Assembly: GCF_010389155.1 (NCBI RefSeq)
Contig: NC_057762.1
Location: 7,861,513 to 7,925,512 of the forward strand
Reading direction: 5' to 3'
DNA length: 64,000 nt
Source of the DNA: Erigeron canadensis
Taxonomy: Eukaryota; Streptophyta; Magnoliopsida; Asterales; Asteraceae
Each line of letters opens with the position of its first letter. Position 1 is the first letter of the stretch. Both the position numbers and the translations under genes were made by a program. Below the pieces are notes generated by a model, which ran no database searches, was not told the origin of the DNA, and saw only the letters and a program-made list of their open reading frames with translations. Shown here in pieces: positions 35,568 to 47,261 of the stretch.

Positions 35568-37220
35568 AGAAATTTAAAGTTAGTGAAATACTTGGATTAC
35601 ATCTAGTTCATTGTATGAATACAGTATTTCAAAGTAAATCAGATGTACTTTTGTTAGCTTTTTTTCGAAATAGTGCAATAAAATGTTATCTATGATGCTT
35701 TGAATCTTGCTGTTTTTGAGTTGAATGTCTCATGGCATTAGTCTTTGGGGCAAGTTTCATGTGTTTTGTTACATACATGTGTTGATATCAGACAATAATT
35801 TAGTAGCCACTTGCCACTGCTTGGACCTTTCAAGGGTTGTGCATTTTAAATGCTTTATATAATTATGAAGATAGAGAATAATCTAAGTTGATATTCTCCT
35901 ACCTGTCTTTCCATTTTGTTTAATAATGCAATTATAGGGCTTTTGTGATGTTGACTTTTGCAATTTAAACTTGATGTTTGCGAGCTGACCAGCTTCTGGA
36001 TAGTCAGAGCTACTCTTTTAGCAATTTGACAAATTTTGCAGTATTGTTTCATTTTGAAGAGTATCGTAAAAACATGTAAAACTATAGAATATGTAGGTTC
36101 TTTGTCGGAAACTTACCTAAATTTGTGTGGTGTATGGAGAATTGGAGATCTGACCATCAGACAAACCGAGATATGAAAGTATTGGATTTGGACGGTAAAT
36201 TTAGTTATTTAGATTACTTGCTTTTAGTTGAAAACAGCTGATACGATAATAAACATACAGACCATTTGGGTGTACTCAGTTTGTAAACTGTAAATTTTCT
36301 GGCTTGTTGAAAATAAGCCAGTAGCTATGCAAAATATATTGAACTGCTTCCAGGTTCAATCACTTTTAATATGTTTCATGTGCTTGCTGGCTACAATGTG
36401 CTTTGTGATAGGTAAAGTTTCATGGCTGATTCTAAACTGCTTATATCTGATACTTGATCCCCTTAATACTTAAAGAAGAAATTGTCTGATAGAATTAAGA
36501 CATACAAGAAAGGTCTCTTGATTGTATAACTGTCAGAACTCCGTAATACATGCTTGACTTCACTAGAACATTTGTGTTTGGGAACTTTTTTTTTACTCTT
36601 GAAAACGGAGTAGAGGTGATGTTGAATAGCAGCGTACCACCTTTTTGCATATCTTCCAATTTGAAGTCAGATATAATTTCAGATGATTTTGTTCAATGAG
36701 CAGAAGCTTATGATTTAGGGCCAACCTCAAAGAATAGGGGAAATGAAAAAGGAAACCCCAGGGATACTTAGACACGAAAAAAAGCACAGGGCCTAAATTT
36801 CGAATATTTTCAACCACATGGACCATTTGTGATATTCTCTCCAAAGAATGAATTAACATTGTTTCGATGCACATTTTGACATTTTGTAAAGAAACGTCGT
36901 TCATATTAACAAGGGCATGGATTCAGTTAGATTCGTGTTTGTTTTCTCGTTCAAATCAATTTTGCATTTCGTATTTAAATTATCCGGTAGTTTAGTGAGT
37001 TCCCTATCTAAACTACCCTATCTAAACTACTTAGTAGATTTTGCCTATATTCAATTTTAATATGAATGACGTTTCTTTCCAAAGGTTAGACGGTAGACAT
37101 TGTAACTCCTAGAGTCCTAGGCCGTATCGTCTACACTATCTTGATGATAAAAATACAATAACATTCTTAATTAGTCTGATCCTCCTTGGTTTTTGGAAGA
37201 CATACATGTATCTAACATCA
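35568..37220. other. Spacer between the TLC gene and a SINE
   Basis: The first 130 bases include the TLC 3' UTR with GCAATAAAATG near 35677. The rest is AT-rich with no ORF or repeat that I recognise. Confidence 0.5.
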
Positions 37221-37429
37221 AACCAGCCAAAGGTGGCCTAATGGTTAACATCATGAATCTCTCCCAAGAGGTCTCAAGTTCAAATCCTACTAGATTCAAT
37301 TTTGGAGATGGACATGAAGGATTTCAAATGATCACAGGATACCCCTAGCCCGTAGGATGTGTACAGTTGAGTGAAGAAAAAAAGACCCGCCTTTCTAGAA
37401 TAACCGGCATAGGACAATTTTATCCGTTC
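37221..37429 (+). mobile_element. SINE of a third family (family D)
   Basis: A-box-like TGGCCTAATGG and B box GTTCAAATCC lie 30-40 bp apart. Flanking 17-bp duplications ACATGTATCTAACATCA (37204-37220) and 37430-37446 differ at one base. The tail ends in the word TTTTATCCGTTC rather than poly-A. The body shows no similarity to families A-C. Confidence 0.75.
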
Positions 37430-37816
37430 ACATGTATATAACATCATTTGTTTCTATTAATCTAAAAGGCACCTGGTATATTAGGGACCTTGTAAAAGGG
37501 ACTCGAATCAAAAGACTTCACCATTCAACTCACAAATTGAGAGATGTATAGATAGCAATTTTAGGTTCACATTTCACATGTGCGTCGATTATAGTTTATA
37601 CCACATTTACACATACACAGCTTTATGAATGAATTGAAGGGAGTGTTAGAACTTCTGCAAGTAAGTTTCTTGACTAATTCCATGGCCACTTATCCCCCCT
37701 TAAACAATATTCCAATTTGTATATATACTCAAGGGATCTCCCCTGTGCAAAATTATTGATAACACAATCGCAGACTTCTGTAAACACATATAAAAATGCT
37801 ATATTTTCATAGTTCT

Positions 37817-40678
37817 TCAGGAGAAGAACTCGTAGTCTTTGGCTTCAATGATGATCTGCCTTAAACCCCCAATAGGTGCTACGATCATTAAAGCAACCCC
37901 TAGTATGATACAGACCTGGAGTATGTGAACCAGTTACCGATGTCAGCAGAAATTATCAAGAATATGTAAAATGGTCGAAAAATAAACAAATGACCCTTAT
38001 GGTGCATACCCAATTGGTGATCCAAGATAAGCTCCACGTTTTTGGTTTATAGATAGTTAGCCACATGATGCAAGGTAACTAGACCATGAAGAGCACGTGA
38101 AAACGATCAAAAAATTAGTTCTCATGATCTCAAGAGATCCACTGTAATGGAATAACTAGGAAAAAGTGGAAGTTCCTTACAAAGTATGTTGTGGGGGCGA
38201 ATGCAAATCCACCGAAGAAACCCAGAAGTCCACCAAAGAAAGGGAAACAGATGCCAATGAACATTGTTAATGCTGCGCGCAAAAGAATGAATTAACCAAA
38301 CAACAGTGTAATCCCAATAAGAATAAGATTTGAAGTGGCAAATGAGTGTTGTACAACGGATATGCAGGTTGAACAGGTTCGAATTGGGTTTAGTTTGGTG
38401 TCAGAAGTCGAGTATTTCTATAATAATCTAAATATTTAGATAAAATAATTAGGATTTTTATAATGCACTTTAGGAGACTTTCAGCTTGTTACCTTTTTAG
38501 CTGACTTACATGACCCAAAGCATAATTATTGCTAGAGTAGTTTACTTACCCACATAAAGATTCCTGGTAATAAACCGAAGCGTACAGCTAGGGGTGAAGT
38601 TTAAGTTCTTGACAAGTACAGTTTCGATCATATCAAATACTGGCATTGCATAAATCTACAGAAACGTAAGAAAAACTTTAGACCGGTTTAGTCAGATTAA
38701 ACTTCATTAATAGAGAGAGATTTTTAACCTGATAACTTCCGATAACATGAATAACAACGAACAAGTTAGCCATAGCGATGAGCCATGTAGGTTTCTCTAA
38801 ACTGATAAGAATATTATCTGAGACCTCATTTCCATACATCCAGTAGCCTATAATGGCGACAGGGAAATAGCATATAGCTACAACGATATATGCAACAACC
38901 ACTCCCTTCCACATGGGTCCCTTTGACGGTTTCTCAGGTGTGGATGGAATAGTGGCTTGAATTTCCAAGACAACGTTGTGGCCTGCATATGCAAAAGCAA
39001 CTTCACCCAGCCCGCTAAAGATGTTGAATACTTTCCCTGCTGTCGTAGTTGCCTTGTATCCGTATTGAACATTTGGCTGCACACCCTTTGCTACAGATGC
39101 CGACCACGCGATAATAGAGTAGCTGCATCACGTGGTTTCAATTAGTTTCCGTATCTTTTTACTAGAGGCGGCAACATTGGTGAACTGGGCATTCAGTCCA
39201 AAGGGATTCAGGTCAAATGCTTTTTCATGCTATAGCGTTAGATTCGGTTTTTCTGACACCACTTTTCATCTTGTTTTTTAAATGAAGCGATTTAAGAGGT
39301 TTATGTTCATGATAACCTACACCTTGACAATGTGATTTTACCATAAAATATTTACACAAAATAGCCCATTTTGCACTGTTCGGGCTATTTAACCTTTTCT
39401 CTTTTTTGCTAAACTTTTTTTACTTGATCTTTTTCGAGATTAAACATAACTAAAAACTGACGCTTCTATTACCTGAGGGACATAATAGCTGCAGCCAATG
39501 ACACTCCAGATATGGAATTGAAATTGGGAAGATGGGACAGAACGAAATGGACAGAAGCAAAGATCATGATGAAGAAGGTGAGTCTGATTTCTTTGCAGTT
39601 ATCATTGCAAACAAGATCATGGAATTTCTTTAACGATTTTCCACCAGTGACCATATACACAATGTTGACCCCGACTTCAACAATGAGTTGCTGTGGAACC
39701 ACTATGTAAAGACCGAGCTTTTCACCAAACGCATGCTGGCCTAGCTCGTGGTATCTGTCGAATCGTTTCCCTGGTACCATCTCATGCATCTCTACCATTT
39801 GCCATAATGTGTATAGAGTTACTATCCATGATATTACCATTACTGATACACCAGGACCCCTGAAATTTCATACAAAATACAGTAATGGTTTTGCAGGTAT
39901 TAAAGTATTATCATAATTGCTGAAAAGATCAAAATACATTCAACCTATTGGACTTTTTCTTTTTCTTTTTTTACAATCAGTCGGTATTCAACATCAAGGA
40001 CACCTGACCATACAATGGTGAAAACCTGCACATACACTAGACTAAGAGGTATAAACCATGAAAAGTTGAGAACCCCTAGGACGCGTTAGAGTTGATTCAA
40101 AGGAAAAAACCTCCAAAACGCGACACTCTGGAAAGTCGAACCAATGACCTGGGGTAAAATCTAGTTTCATTTTTTAGCATAGTTTCTATGTTTCTCCAAT
40201 TGAATAGCATGTATTTATTTGTGATTCATCCCTAAACTTCCCTCCATTTGCCTTTTTGTCTATGCATTCCTATTTTATTCAATGCTGATCAAGGAAAAAT
40301 CCAATTACCAAGTTCGGATTCTTGATTTTTATTTCATATTTTCGACTGATCAAAACGTTTGTATTAAAGAAAGGACTGACCAACCAAGTTCCGACATTGC
40401 GTAAGGGAGGCTGAGAACACCAGCTCCAACCATAGCAGTAACATTGTGGAAGGCCGAATACCACCATTTTGCGTTCCGTGATGAGGTAACCGGAAGCCAT
40501 TCATCGATGGCTCTCTCTCGTTCGGTTCTGTTATCTACCTGTTATATATACACAACTCGTGGCCATCAAAACCGTTGATATGATCAATAAATTAAAGAAG
40601 TAAAATAGACAAACAAACAAAAAGAGTTAAAAAAGAGTACATAAAGAAAATACATACAAGAGGTGTTGTAAGCGTCAT
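37817..40678 (-). CDS. Lysine/histidine transporter-type amino acid permease (LHT1-like)
   Basis: A plasma-membrane proton-coupled amino acid importer of the AAAP/ATF family. Eight coding exons on the - strand keep frame: 40678-40658, 40538-40381, 39859-39473, 39122-38729, 38655-38550, 38272-38181, 38078-38010 and 37915-37817, giving 441 residues, close to the roughly 446 of Arabidopsis LHT1. Family landmarks are a short hydrophilic N terminus ([20 protein letters not shown]), [20 protein letters not shown] in the first membrane helix, [60 protein letters not shown] and the C-terminal [14 protein letters not shown]. About ten hydrophobic segments are present. ATG at 40678 gives the usual short N terminus. 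Intron 2 holds a family B repeat. It appears intact. The exact LHT paralogue cannot be set. Confidence 0.95.
39975..40165 (-). mobile_element. SINE-like repeat, family B, in LHT intron 2
   Basis: On the - strand it starts near ACCCCAGGTCATTGGTTCGACTT, with a B box GGTTCGACTTTCC, and runs to GTATGGTCAGGTGTCC and ATACCGACTG. Fragments of the same family are at 4955-5130 and 14190-14275. Target duplications were not resolved. Confidence 0.6.
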
Positions 40679-41983
40679 GTTATTAAAGATAAGAGATATT
40701 GATTGAATCTAATTAGATTAGAATGTGTGGTTTTATTTATAACGTTACGTATCTCCCAATAATCTGGAGTAGTTCAAATGTCTGCATCTGCTAGTTCTTA
40801 TATGGACCAAAATAAATCTACAATTTTGACTTAGGTAGAACACATTCTGTCACTATCCAGTTTCCACTGTCACATGTAGGCTAAATTGTTACATATCACA
40901 ATTTTCTTTCTAATGACTTCTAAAAGTGTCCAACTATACGTATGTTATGATAATATGATTGTTTACAGTATGATCGTTTTCCATGTGTATTTAACCATCA
41001 AAAATTTAATATTATATGTACCCATCAATCAAAAACTTATAACCGACAACCTGGTCTTAAATGTGACACCATAATGGATGTCATATTCCGTTACAAATAA
41101 TAAATATTTACAATAAACACAATTATAGTTGTACATTTACTGACGCAGACGGAAATATAGGATAAATAATTGATTCTAAGAATACCCAGAAACAACCATT
41201 CTAAAATTCATTGATTTAAAAAAGAATACCGGAAATTAGGAATTTCATACAAACACACGTGTTGGAAAAAATGAAAATTTGATTTATGTTAAACTGATCA
41301 TTTTCCCATGTTCTAATACATATAAATAGAGCTGCAAATTTCGAATGGGCCTCAAAACATAAGTGGGCCGAAAATTATAACAAAAATAAAATTTGAAAAA
41401 CCCAAAAAAACATATAAAAATGTCCAAAACTCATAGAAAAAGGCTGTTTCGGGGCTCAGAGGTCGACCAAACTGCCTTTGGTATTTGCAGCTTGATGCAT
41501 CTTGTTTCTGCGGTCGTTTTGACTGGTCATACGCCCAAAATGAAGCCCTGTAGCTCAAGTTATGCCTATTTTAGTGAGACCTCTTTTTGTCTTAATTTTT
41601 TAAGAGCCTGCATCACTTACTATTTACATTCATGTTTAGTTAGACATTATTTGAAGCCATTAACCCCTTTATTTTAATTGTATTTATGTATATCCTTAAA
41701 AAAAAAATTAGTTAAAGAATGTGCTCTTCAATCTTTACACGTTTGATCCATATTGAGCATAAGTGGCACCAGGCCGGCATCCTCGTGGTGGAGGTTTCGT
41801 CTCAAACTCGTCCTTTCGACCAACGGTGTTCTACCGTTAATACTTCATAATCATACGTGGAAATCACGTGAGGGCATTTTGGTCACTTTATATATTTTGT
41901 CTTATTCTTATGGTGGAACTGGTTTTTGCCTCAAACTGGTTTTTTTTTTTTTTTTTTGAATGGATTTTGAATTTGTTTTATAA
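40679..41983. other. LHT promoter region and spacer
   Basis: Upstream of the LHT start on the - strand, TATTTATAACGTT near 40735 could supply a TATA box. The stretch 41340-41960 is less AT-rich (GCCGGCATCCTCGTGG) but has no convincing ORF. A T17 run lies at 41940-41957. I do not recognise an element. Confidence 0.45.
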
Positions 41984-43147
41984 GAGCACACACAGTGTCT
42001 TTCACTCATTCTCCAAGGACTAGTTCTTATCAACACCACATCAACCCAATGACTAATTCCCAAAATACCCACAATGACAAGACTATTCTAGGACCAACTA
42101 TTTATTTAATTCTACAATTTTATCTAAAGTTTTCACTTTTAACCCTCCAAAATTATAACAAAATCCATATATTTCATTAATAAAGAACACATACTACATT
42201 AATAATTTTCATTTTATAATAAAAACATACATAATAAAACATTAATAAATACTAAAAGACATACATAATACTAAAACCCACGTAATAATTAACACACATA
42301 ATACTAAAACGTTACATAATATTAAAATACATAATACTAACATTCGAAATAGTCCGAGTCGCTGTCATTGCGATGAATGTATCGATAAGAGACCCGACAA
42401 CGTCGTCTGGTTGAGGAGATGTGTACTCTTCCCCAAGGTCAGTCTGGTAATCTACAGGACGACCACCACCAACAAAGCCTTGACTGAATAACACGTGGTC
42501 TAGAGTGACGGTTAAAGTGGGTGTGGGTGTGGAAAGCTGAAAAATAGTTTGATCTAGCCAATCGATCTCCTTATAAATAATATAATCATCTTTGACGGCG
42601 TTACGAATCCGGCTTGCAGCTTCAAGTCGTCTGATTTCGGTTGTGTAAGCCGCCTTATTGGAAGTTATGCTCTGGATCACATTGTTAACTCTAGATTTGT
42701 GTCTATCATCGTTAAACATGTGATTCTGCATGGCCATTTTCCATCAAAGACAGTCATGTTTGGTATGTTCTTTTGAAAATGTGTTTGTGTTTATGAATGT
42801 GTGTTATTTGTTTAGAAGAGTGTTTTTTAAATAGAAAATAAGAAAGTAATGGTTTGTATATATGATGATAAACAGGGACCAAAAGTGTAAAATTATTCAA
42901 AATATGGATACTGGCCGTTAAACGGACTAAATGTGAAACTCTTTTGAAAATTTTGTATAAAGTCGTTTGAATCTTAATTTATGAAAAAAAATTAAAAAAT
43001 AAATACAAACACAAGAACGAGCTTCATCCCGGGGGAACGGACGAGCGGAAAATGGAGGACGGACGAGTCACACCTAGCGGTGTGCACTCGTTCTCCATAA
43101 GAGAACGGGTGGAGAACAAATGGAAGATGAGGGCATTGTGAATGCTC
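41984..43147 (-). mobile_element. PIF/Harbinger-like element, 1164 bp, with one ORF
   Basis: The ends GAGCACACACAGTGTC and, in complement, GAGCATTCACAATGCC are imperfect inverted repeats of the type common in plant Harbinger elements. TAA duplications flank them (41981-41983, 43148-43150). It carries a 141-codon ORF on the - strand. The tract GAACGG(A)CGAGCGGAAAATGG at 43030-43060 lies just inside the right end. No transposase is present, so it is non-autonomous. Confidence 0.7.
42312..42737 (-). CDS. Hypothetical 141-residue protein inside the Harbinger-like element
   Basis: The function is not recognised. The product is hydrophilic and mostly helical in appearance (SRVNNVIQSITSNKAAYTTE, IRRLEAASRIRNAVKDDYI), then a TPTPTLTVTL segment and an acidic GEEYTSPQPDDVVGS segment. 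Position and style suggest the C-terminal piece of a Harbinger ORF1-type (Myb/trihelix) protein or a captured host fragment, but no diagnostic motif is visible. ATG 42737 is followed within 8 codons by a Met-free stretch and the upstream A-rich sequence could be a short leader. It may not be expressed. Confidence 0.45.
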   Translation of the reverse strand: MAMQNHMFNDDRHKSRVNNVIQSITSNKAAYTTEIRRLEAASRIRNAVKDDYIIYKEIDWLDQTIFQLSTPTPTLTVTLDHVLFSQGFVGGGRPVDYQTDLGEEYTSPQPDDVVGSLIDTFIAMTATRTISNVSIMYFNIM

Positions 43148-43705
43148 TAACTACTTAACAATGATTGCTACCTAGGAGATTGTTAACATTGAAGTTTTAT
43201 TCAGAATCATTTTTCTATTTGCAAGATCGGAATTGCAAGATTGAAAAATCATATCACGCCTACATATTTAAATTCATTTGTGTTTTATGATTCATATCAA
43301 ATATCAAACACATTAGAAGTTATGAAATGCTTTAGTTAGTTTTTAATAAACATTATTTTCAAAACTTTTATTAAAATACCTGGCTTGTACTCAAGTTAAC
43401 TAATTAGTATGAATTTAATTGATAATTGATTTTAATTATTTAGATTTTAAGGTATATTATATTCAGAAGAGAAAATAGTTTCACTGTTAAAAGTCATTTA
43501 TTAGCTAACATACTAACATTTTTAGCAAATTTATCACTGGTTGATTTTTTTTATTAATTATGTCGTGTAACGCATGATGAAATCGTATGCTACTATGCTT
43601 CCAAAGTAGATCTTGTCATGCATCATATATAAGATACAATAATTGCATATATATGAATATATCTACATCTTGCCATTTGAGAAGTTTAATAAATGTAATA
43701 TATTA
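43148..43705. other. AT-rich spacer
   Basis: I see no gene or bounded element here. Confidence 0.5.
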
Positions 43706-45044
43706 ACCTATATACTAAAAACCAACTGTTTTTTTACAACTATTTATGTATGATGTACATGATGTACTATGTACCAGTCTCTTTGCATATGTTACAATTA
43801 TATATTGCGTATTAACAAGCCAACATCGGTTCTCTCACAAATAATACTGCAGCTAAAAGTACTCTTTTATTTGCATAAAGTACAACTTCTAAGGCATACA
43901 TACAACATACACAATTTCTATCTCTATACAAAATACATATACACATACAGACTCATAAACCATTGTCGATAGCCACCACCAGCCTCCTTCACCGCATTTT
44001 AACATCTCCGGGAACAATCAATAGGAACAACCACCGATCTCCTTTAACTGCCAACAACCACCACCGCTGGACCACCGGTAACAAGTAAAAGTGAGCATAA
44101 AAACGAGACAACAGATTTCTTACTAGCAGAATAACCTACATCACTTTTGCACCATCACCTAGCCATAACTCGATGACTTCCGTCTCCAACTTTTAGGGGG
44201 AACCGTTGTCACGAAAATGCCATCAAATGACTTAACCTGTGATCGGAAATTATCAGAATAAAAACAAGTAAAAAGGCAAAAAAAAAACTTTTTATTTCAT
44301 CAAAAAACAAAAAAATGATGATGTCTTGCTTTATGAAATTTTATACAAGAGACGGAGAAAAAGTGATAGAAAAATATTATTGAGAGAGAAAGATAGGTTG
44401 AGAGAATACTATAAAAAGGAAACAACAAAAGTCCACAGTTGGTTGCAATGTTTTTGAGAAATCTTCAAAACTTAAAAAGAGAATTGTATACACTAATGAA
44501 GAAAAAGTGGGTTTGCAATTGCAATTGCAATTGCAATTGCATATGATTTTATTTTTTAAGGCCGATAGAACATGTGATGTGAGATAAAGAGAATGAAAAT
44601 ACACAGAGACAAATACACAGTTTATTGAAATGCATATATGGCCCATGTGAACATCAAAAGTAGTGCCAGCTGTTTTCAAAAACATTTGAGGTTTTTATTT
44701 ATTTTACTTGATTTTCTTTTCCTAACGAATTTTCCATATTCATATCATATTTATATGTATTTTTAACATTAAATTTTACATATTCATATCATATTTATAT
44801 GTATTTTAACATCAATATTTATATTTATAAACTTCTCGGTTGCAGTACAACTTTTTTTCAAACATTAATGTTCGGAAAGAGGCTTATTGCACCGCATTTG
44901 TATATCATTGCAAGTTTGTTTGTAATGACAATTAGATTTAATTGAATTTATTTGGTGGGAAACATGAGTTAACACTAAAAGTTCCTAACATCTGGCTTTG
45001 CTAATATTTAATGACCCGCAGCGAAGCGCGGGGAAAAAAACTAG
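43706..45044 (+). mobile_element. Non-autonomous Helitron-type element, about 1.34 kb
   Basis: The 3' end has a GC hairpin (CCCGCAGCGAAGCGCGGG), then GAAAAAAA and terminal CTAG before T. The 5' end CTATATACTAAAAACCAACTG resembles other plant Helitron starts but the initial TC is not clear. Inside are a CCACCACCG-rich tract (43970-44080) and a TTGCAA hexamer repeated about four times (44514-44540). No coding sequence. Confidence 0.6.
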
Positions 45045-45420
45045 TTTAACAATCTAAGTTGCAAGGGGGAAAAACAGATAATTCTAGACACTATTACGTT
45101 ATACACATTTTATTTTATCTTTTTTGATCAAAATTAAAGTTCATAGTTTTGTTGAGAAAGCTTTGGCCCAAATGACTAAAGTAGAAACCCAATAGTGTCT
45201 AGCTTTCATATTTGTACAACCCATATACTTAGGCCCATGATTCCACAATTCCACTACAGCCCACAAACCAACTCGCTTTCTCTTAAAGTGAACTCCTGAT
45301 GGGCTGATGGCTCAAATAAGTTACGTCATGTTGATGCTATAATCTTTTTAATGCTTTAAGACCACAGGAACTTCAGGTGTATACCAATAATTCCGTAATG
45401 TTTTTAGGCATATATACAAT
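45045..45420. other. Spacer
   Basis: No gene seen. The stretch 45160-45300 is somewhat GC-richer but non-coding. Confidence 0.45.
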
Positions 45421-45598
45421 GGGAAAATGTTAGGTAAAGCAGGGGGTATTATGTAAAATTCATGGGGAGTTTATATAAATTTCAGGGGTTTTATGTATGT
45501 TTATTAAATTCAAAGGTTTAATCTGTAACTTTTTTTAGTGTAACAGTACCTAAACTTAAGTAAAGTCTGCAGTACGGATTATTTTCCCATATACAATA
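45421..45598. mobile_element. MULE-type MITE, 178 bp
   Basis: Short inverted ends GGGAAAAT / ATTTTCCC are flanked by a perfect 9-bp duplication ATATACAAT (45412-45420, 45599-45607). A 9-bp duplication is typical of Mutator-like elements. No ORF. Confidence 0.75.
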
Positions 45599-46056
45599 TA
45601 CTCCGCAAAGAACTTTTTGGGTTGTTATATTTCTTCATTTCTCAGAAACTTAATAGTGGTTTCTATTTTTGTATAGTGTAGCATTCAAATTTTTCACATC
45701 ATTTTAATATTTTTACATAATTTGTTTTCCACTTAGCGGGTATTACATATATACAACTAAAAAGTAACATCGGTGTCCCTCACGATTTACTGTAGCTAAT
45801 AGTATAATTTTTCAAGCATAATGTACCACTACATTAGCAATTCAGCTTTATGGAAGCTACAGTAGCGGCTTCTTTGGCTAATAGGCTTAGTTGGCTTGGT
45901 TAGCTTCAAAGTCCACTTATATCAAAAAACTTTAAACTTTTCTCACTTTGGCCACAAAAATTTAGCCTACTTTTTATTTTGGCCACCACCTCATAAACAT
46001 CAACAATTTTCAACGAAGCGCGTAACCCGACCAGGGAAAAAGTAGTAACCCGACCA

Positions 46057-46092
46057 CCCACTATTTGCGGCGACGTCGTCGCTAATAGTGGG
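46057..46092. repeat. Subterminal palindrome L1
   Basis: A 36-bp near-palindrome, CCCACTATT...AATAGTGGG, around GCGGCGACGTCGTCGC, with two mismatched pairs. It is probably a transposase-binding site, inferred from its repeated occurrence at both ends. Confidence 0.85.
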
Positions 46093-46144
46093 CCCCCTCT
46101 GTCAGTCAACGTCTGTAAGTAGACCGAATCACGTGGGTGTGGAC

Positions 46145-46180
46145 CCCACTATTAGCGGCGACGTCGCCGCAAATAGTGGG
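46145..46180. repeat. Subterminal palindrome L2
   Basis: A 36-bp near-palindrome, CCCACTATT...AATAGTGGG, around the exact core GCGGCGACGTCGCCGC, with one mismatched pair. It is centred 88 bp from L1. Confidence 0.88.
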
Positions 46181-46198
46181 TCCCCCACTACCGATTGT

Positions 46199-46207
46199 CG
46201 ATATAAA
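46199..46207 (+). promoter_or_regulatory. Likely TATA box of the + strand transposon gene
   Basis: GATATAAAC is followed about 25-30 bp later by a CT-rich start region (CTTTCTCTTCTTTCG). It sits just inside palindrome L2. A 5' UTR intron (donor near 46621, acceptor near 47255 just before the ATG) would link it to the gene. Inferred. Confidence 0.5.
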
Positions 46208-47261
46208 CAAGGCAGCTTTCTCTTCTTTCGTTCCATTCCTCTTCTCCGTTTTACTTCTCCTCCGTAAAAACTTTTAATTTATCCAGGAAATCCTTTCTTC
46301 TCCATTAGTATAACTCACAAATCCGGCCATCTATCCCCTCATCATCGTTATCAACGTTCTTTTTTACACGACCTACCTTTTCCGGCCTCCCGGAGTCCAT
46401 TTTCAGGCGTTTTTTTAGCGGCGACATTTTTCAGGCGATTATATTTTCCGGCGTACCAGTTTTGCGGGGAACCTATTTTCCACCACTGATATACGGGAAA
46501 ACAGATTTGAAAGTTTTCCGGTTTACTCCGGTGATATCGTTTTCCGGCGACTAATTTTTTTTCCGGCCAGCCATCCGTTATTTGTTCTACTCTTTTTTCC
46601 GGTAAACCATTTTTCAGACGAGGTAACACTCATTTACCTTTTAAATACTTGTTTTTATTTTAATATATAATAATGTTATCAAATATTTATTTCTTATAGA
46701 AATTATTAGTTATAGAATTGTTATATATTTTTGTTAGAAAATATATGTTGAAAAAAAAAGTTAGAAAAAATATGTGTTAGAAAATACGTGTTAGAAAATA
46801 TTAGTTATATAAATGTTATAGTTTAATGTTATATAAAATATATGTTAGGAACAAGTGTTAGTAAATATATGTTAGAAAGTATTAGTTATAGAAATGTTAT
46901 AGTATTATAGTTAGGAAAGATTACTTATGTTATTATAGTTAGGAATGATATGATTTTAGAAATTCATAAATTTTTAAGAAAACATTTGTAGTTATAATTA
47001 TTGTTTATTATAGTTCAAAATATGATTCTTAGAAAACACTTTTTAGTATGATTGTAATTGTTAATATAGTTGTTATTAGGTTATTATTAATGTTATAAAC
47101 GAAGGTTTGAAAAAAAGTTGCAAAAAAGTGGTCATTTTAGGTATAATAATTTTGGAAAACAATTTTGTGTTCAAAATATGTTAATTTAGGTCGCACCTTT
47201 TTTATGACTTTTATGTTTGTTTACGTTATTTTATAAATTGGGACGGCTGATGTAGGTTACA

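Noticed and set aside
41393..41960. A gene in the GC-richer stretch before the Harbinger-like element
   Set aside because: Frames are short, lack family motifs and no splice pattern joins them.
44514..44540. A coding poly-Cys/Asn repeat
   Set aside because: It is a TTGCAA hexamer microsatellite inside a Helitron-type element.
46351..46629. 92-codon - strand frame left of the Ptta-like gene
   Set aside because: It sits in the inferred 5' UTR of the + gene, is Lys/Arg-rich by composition (TTTTCCGG repeats) and has no recognisable domain.
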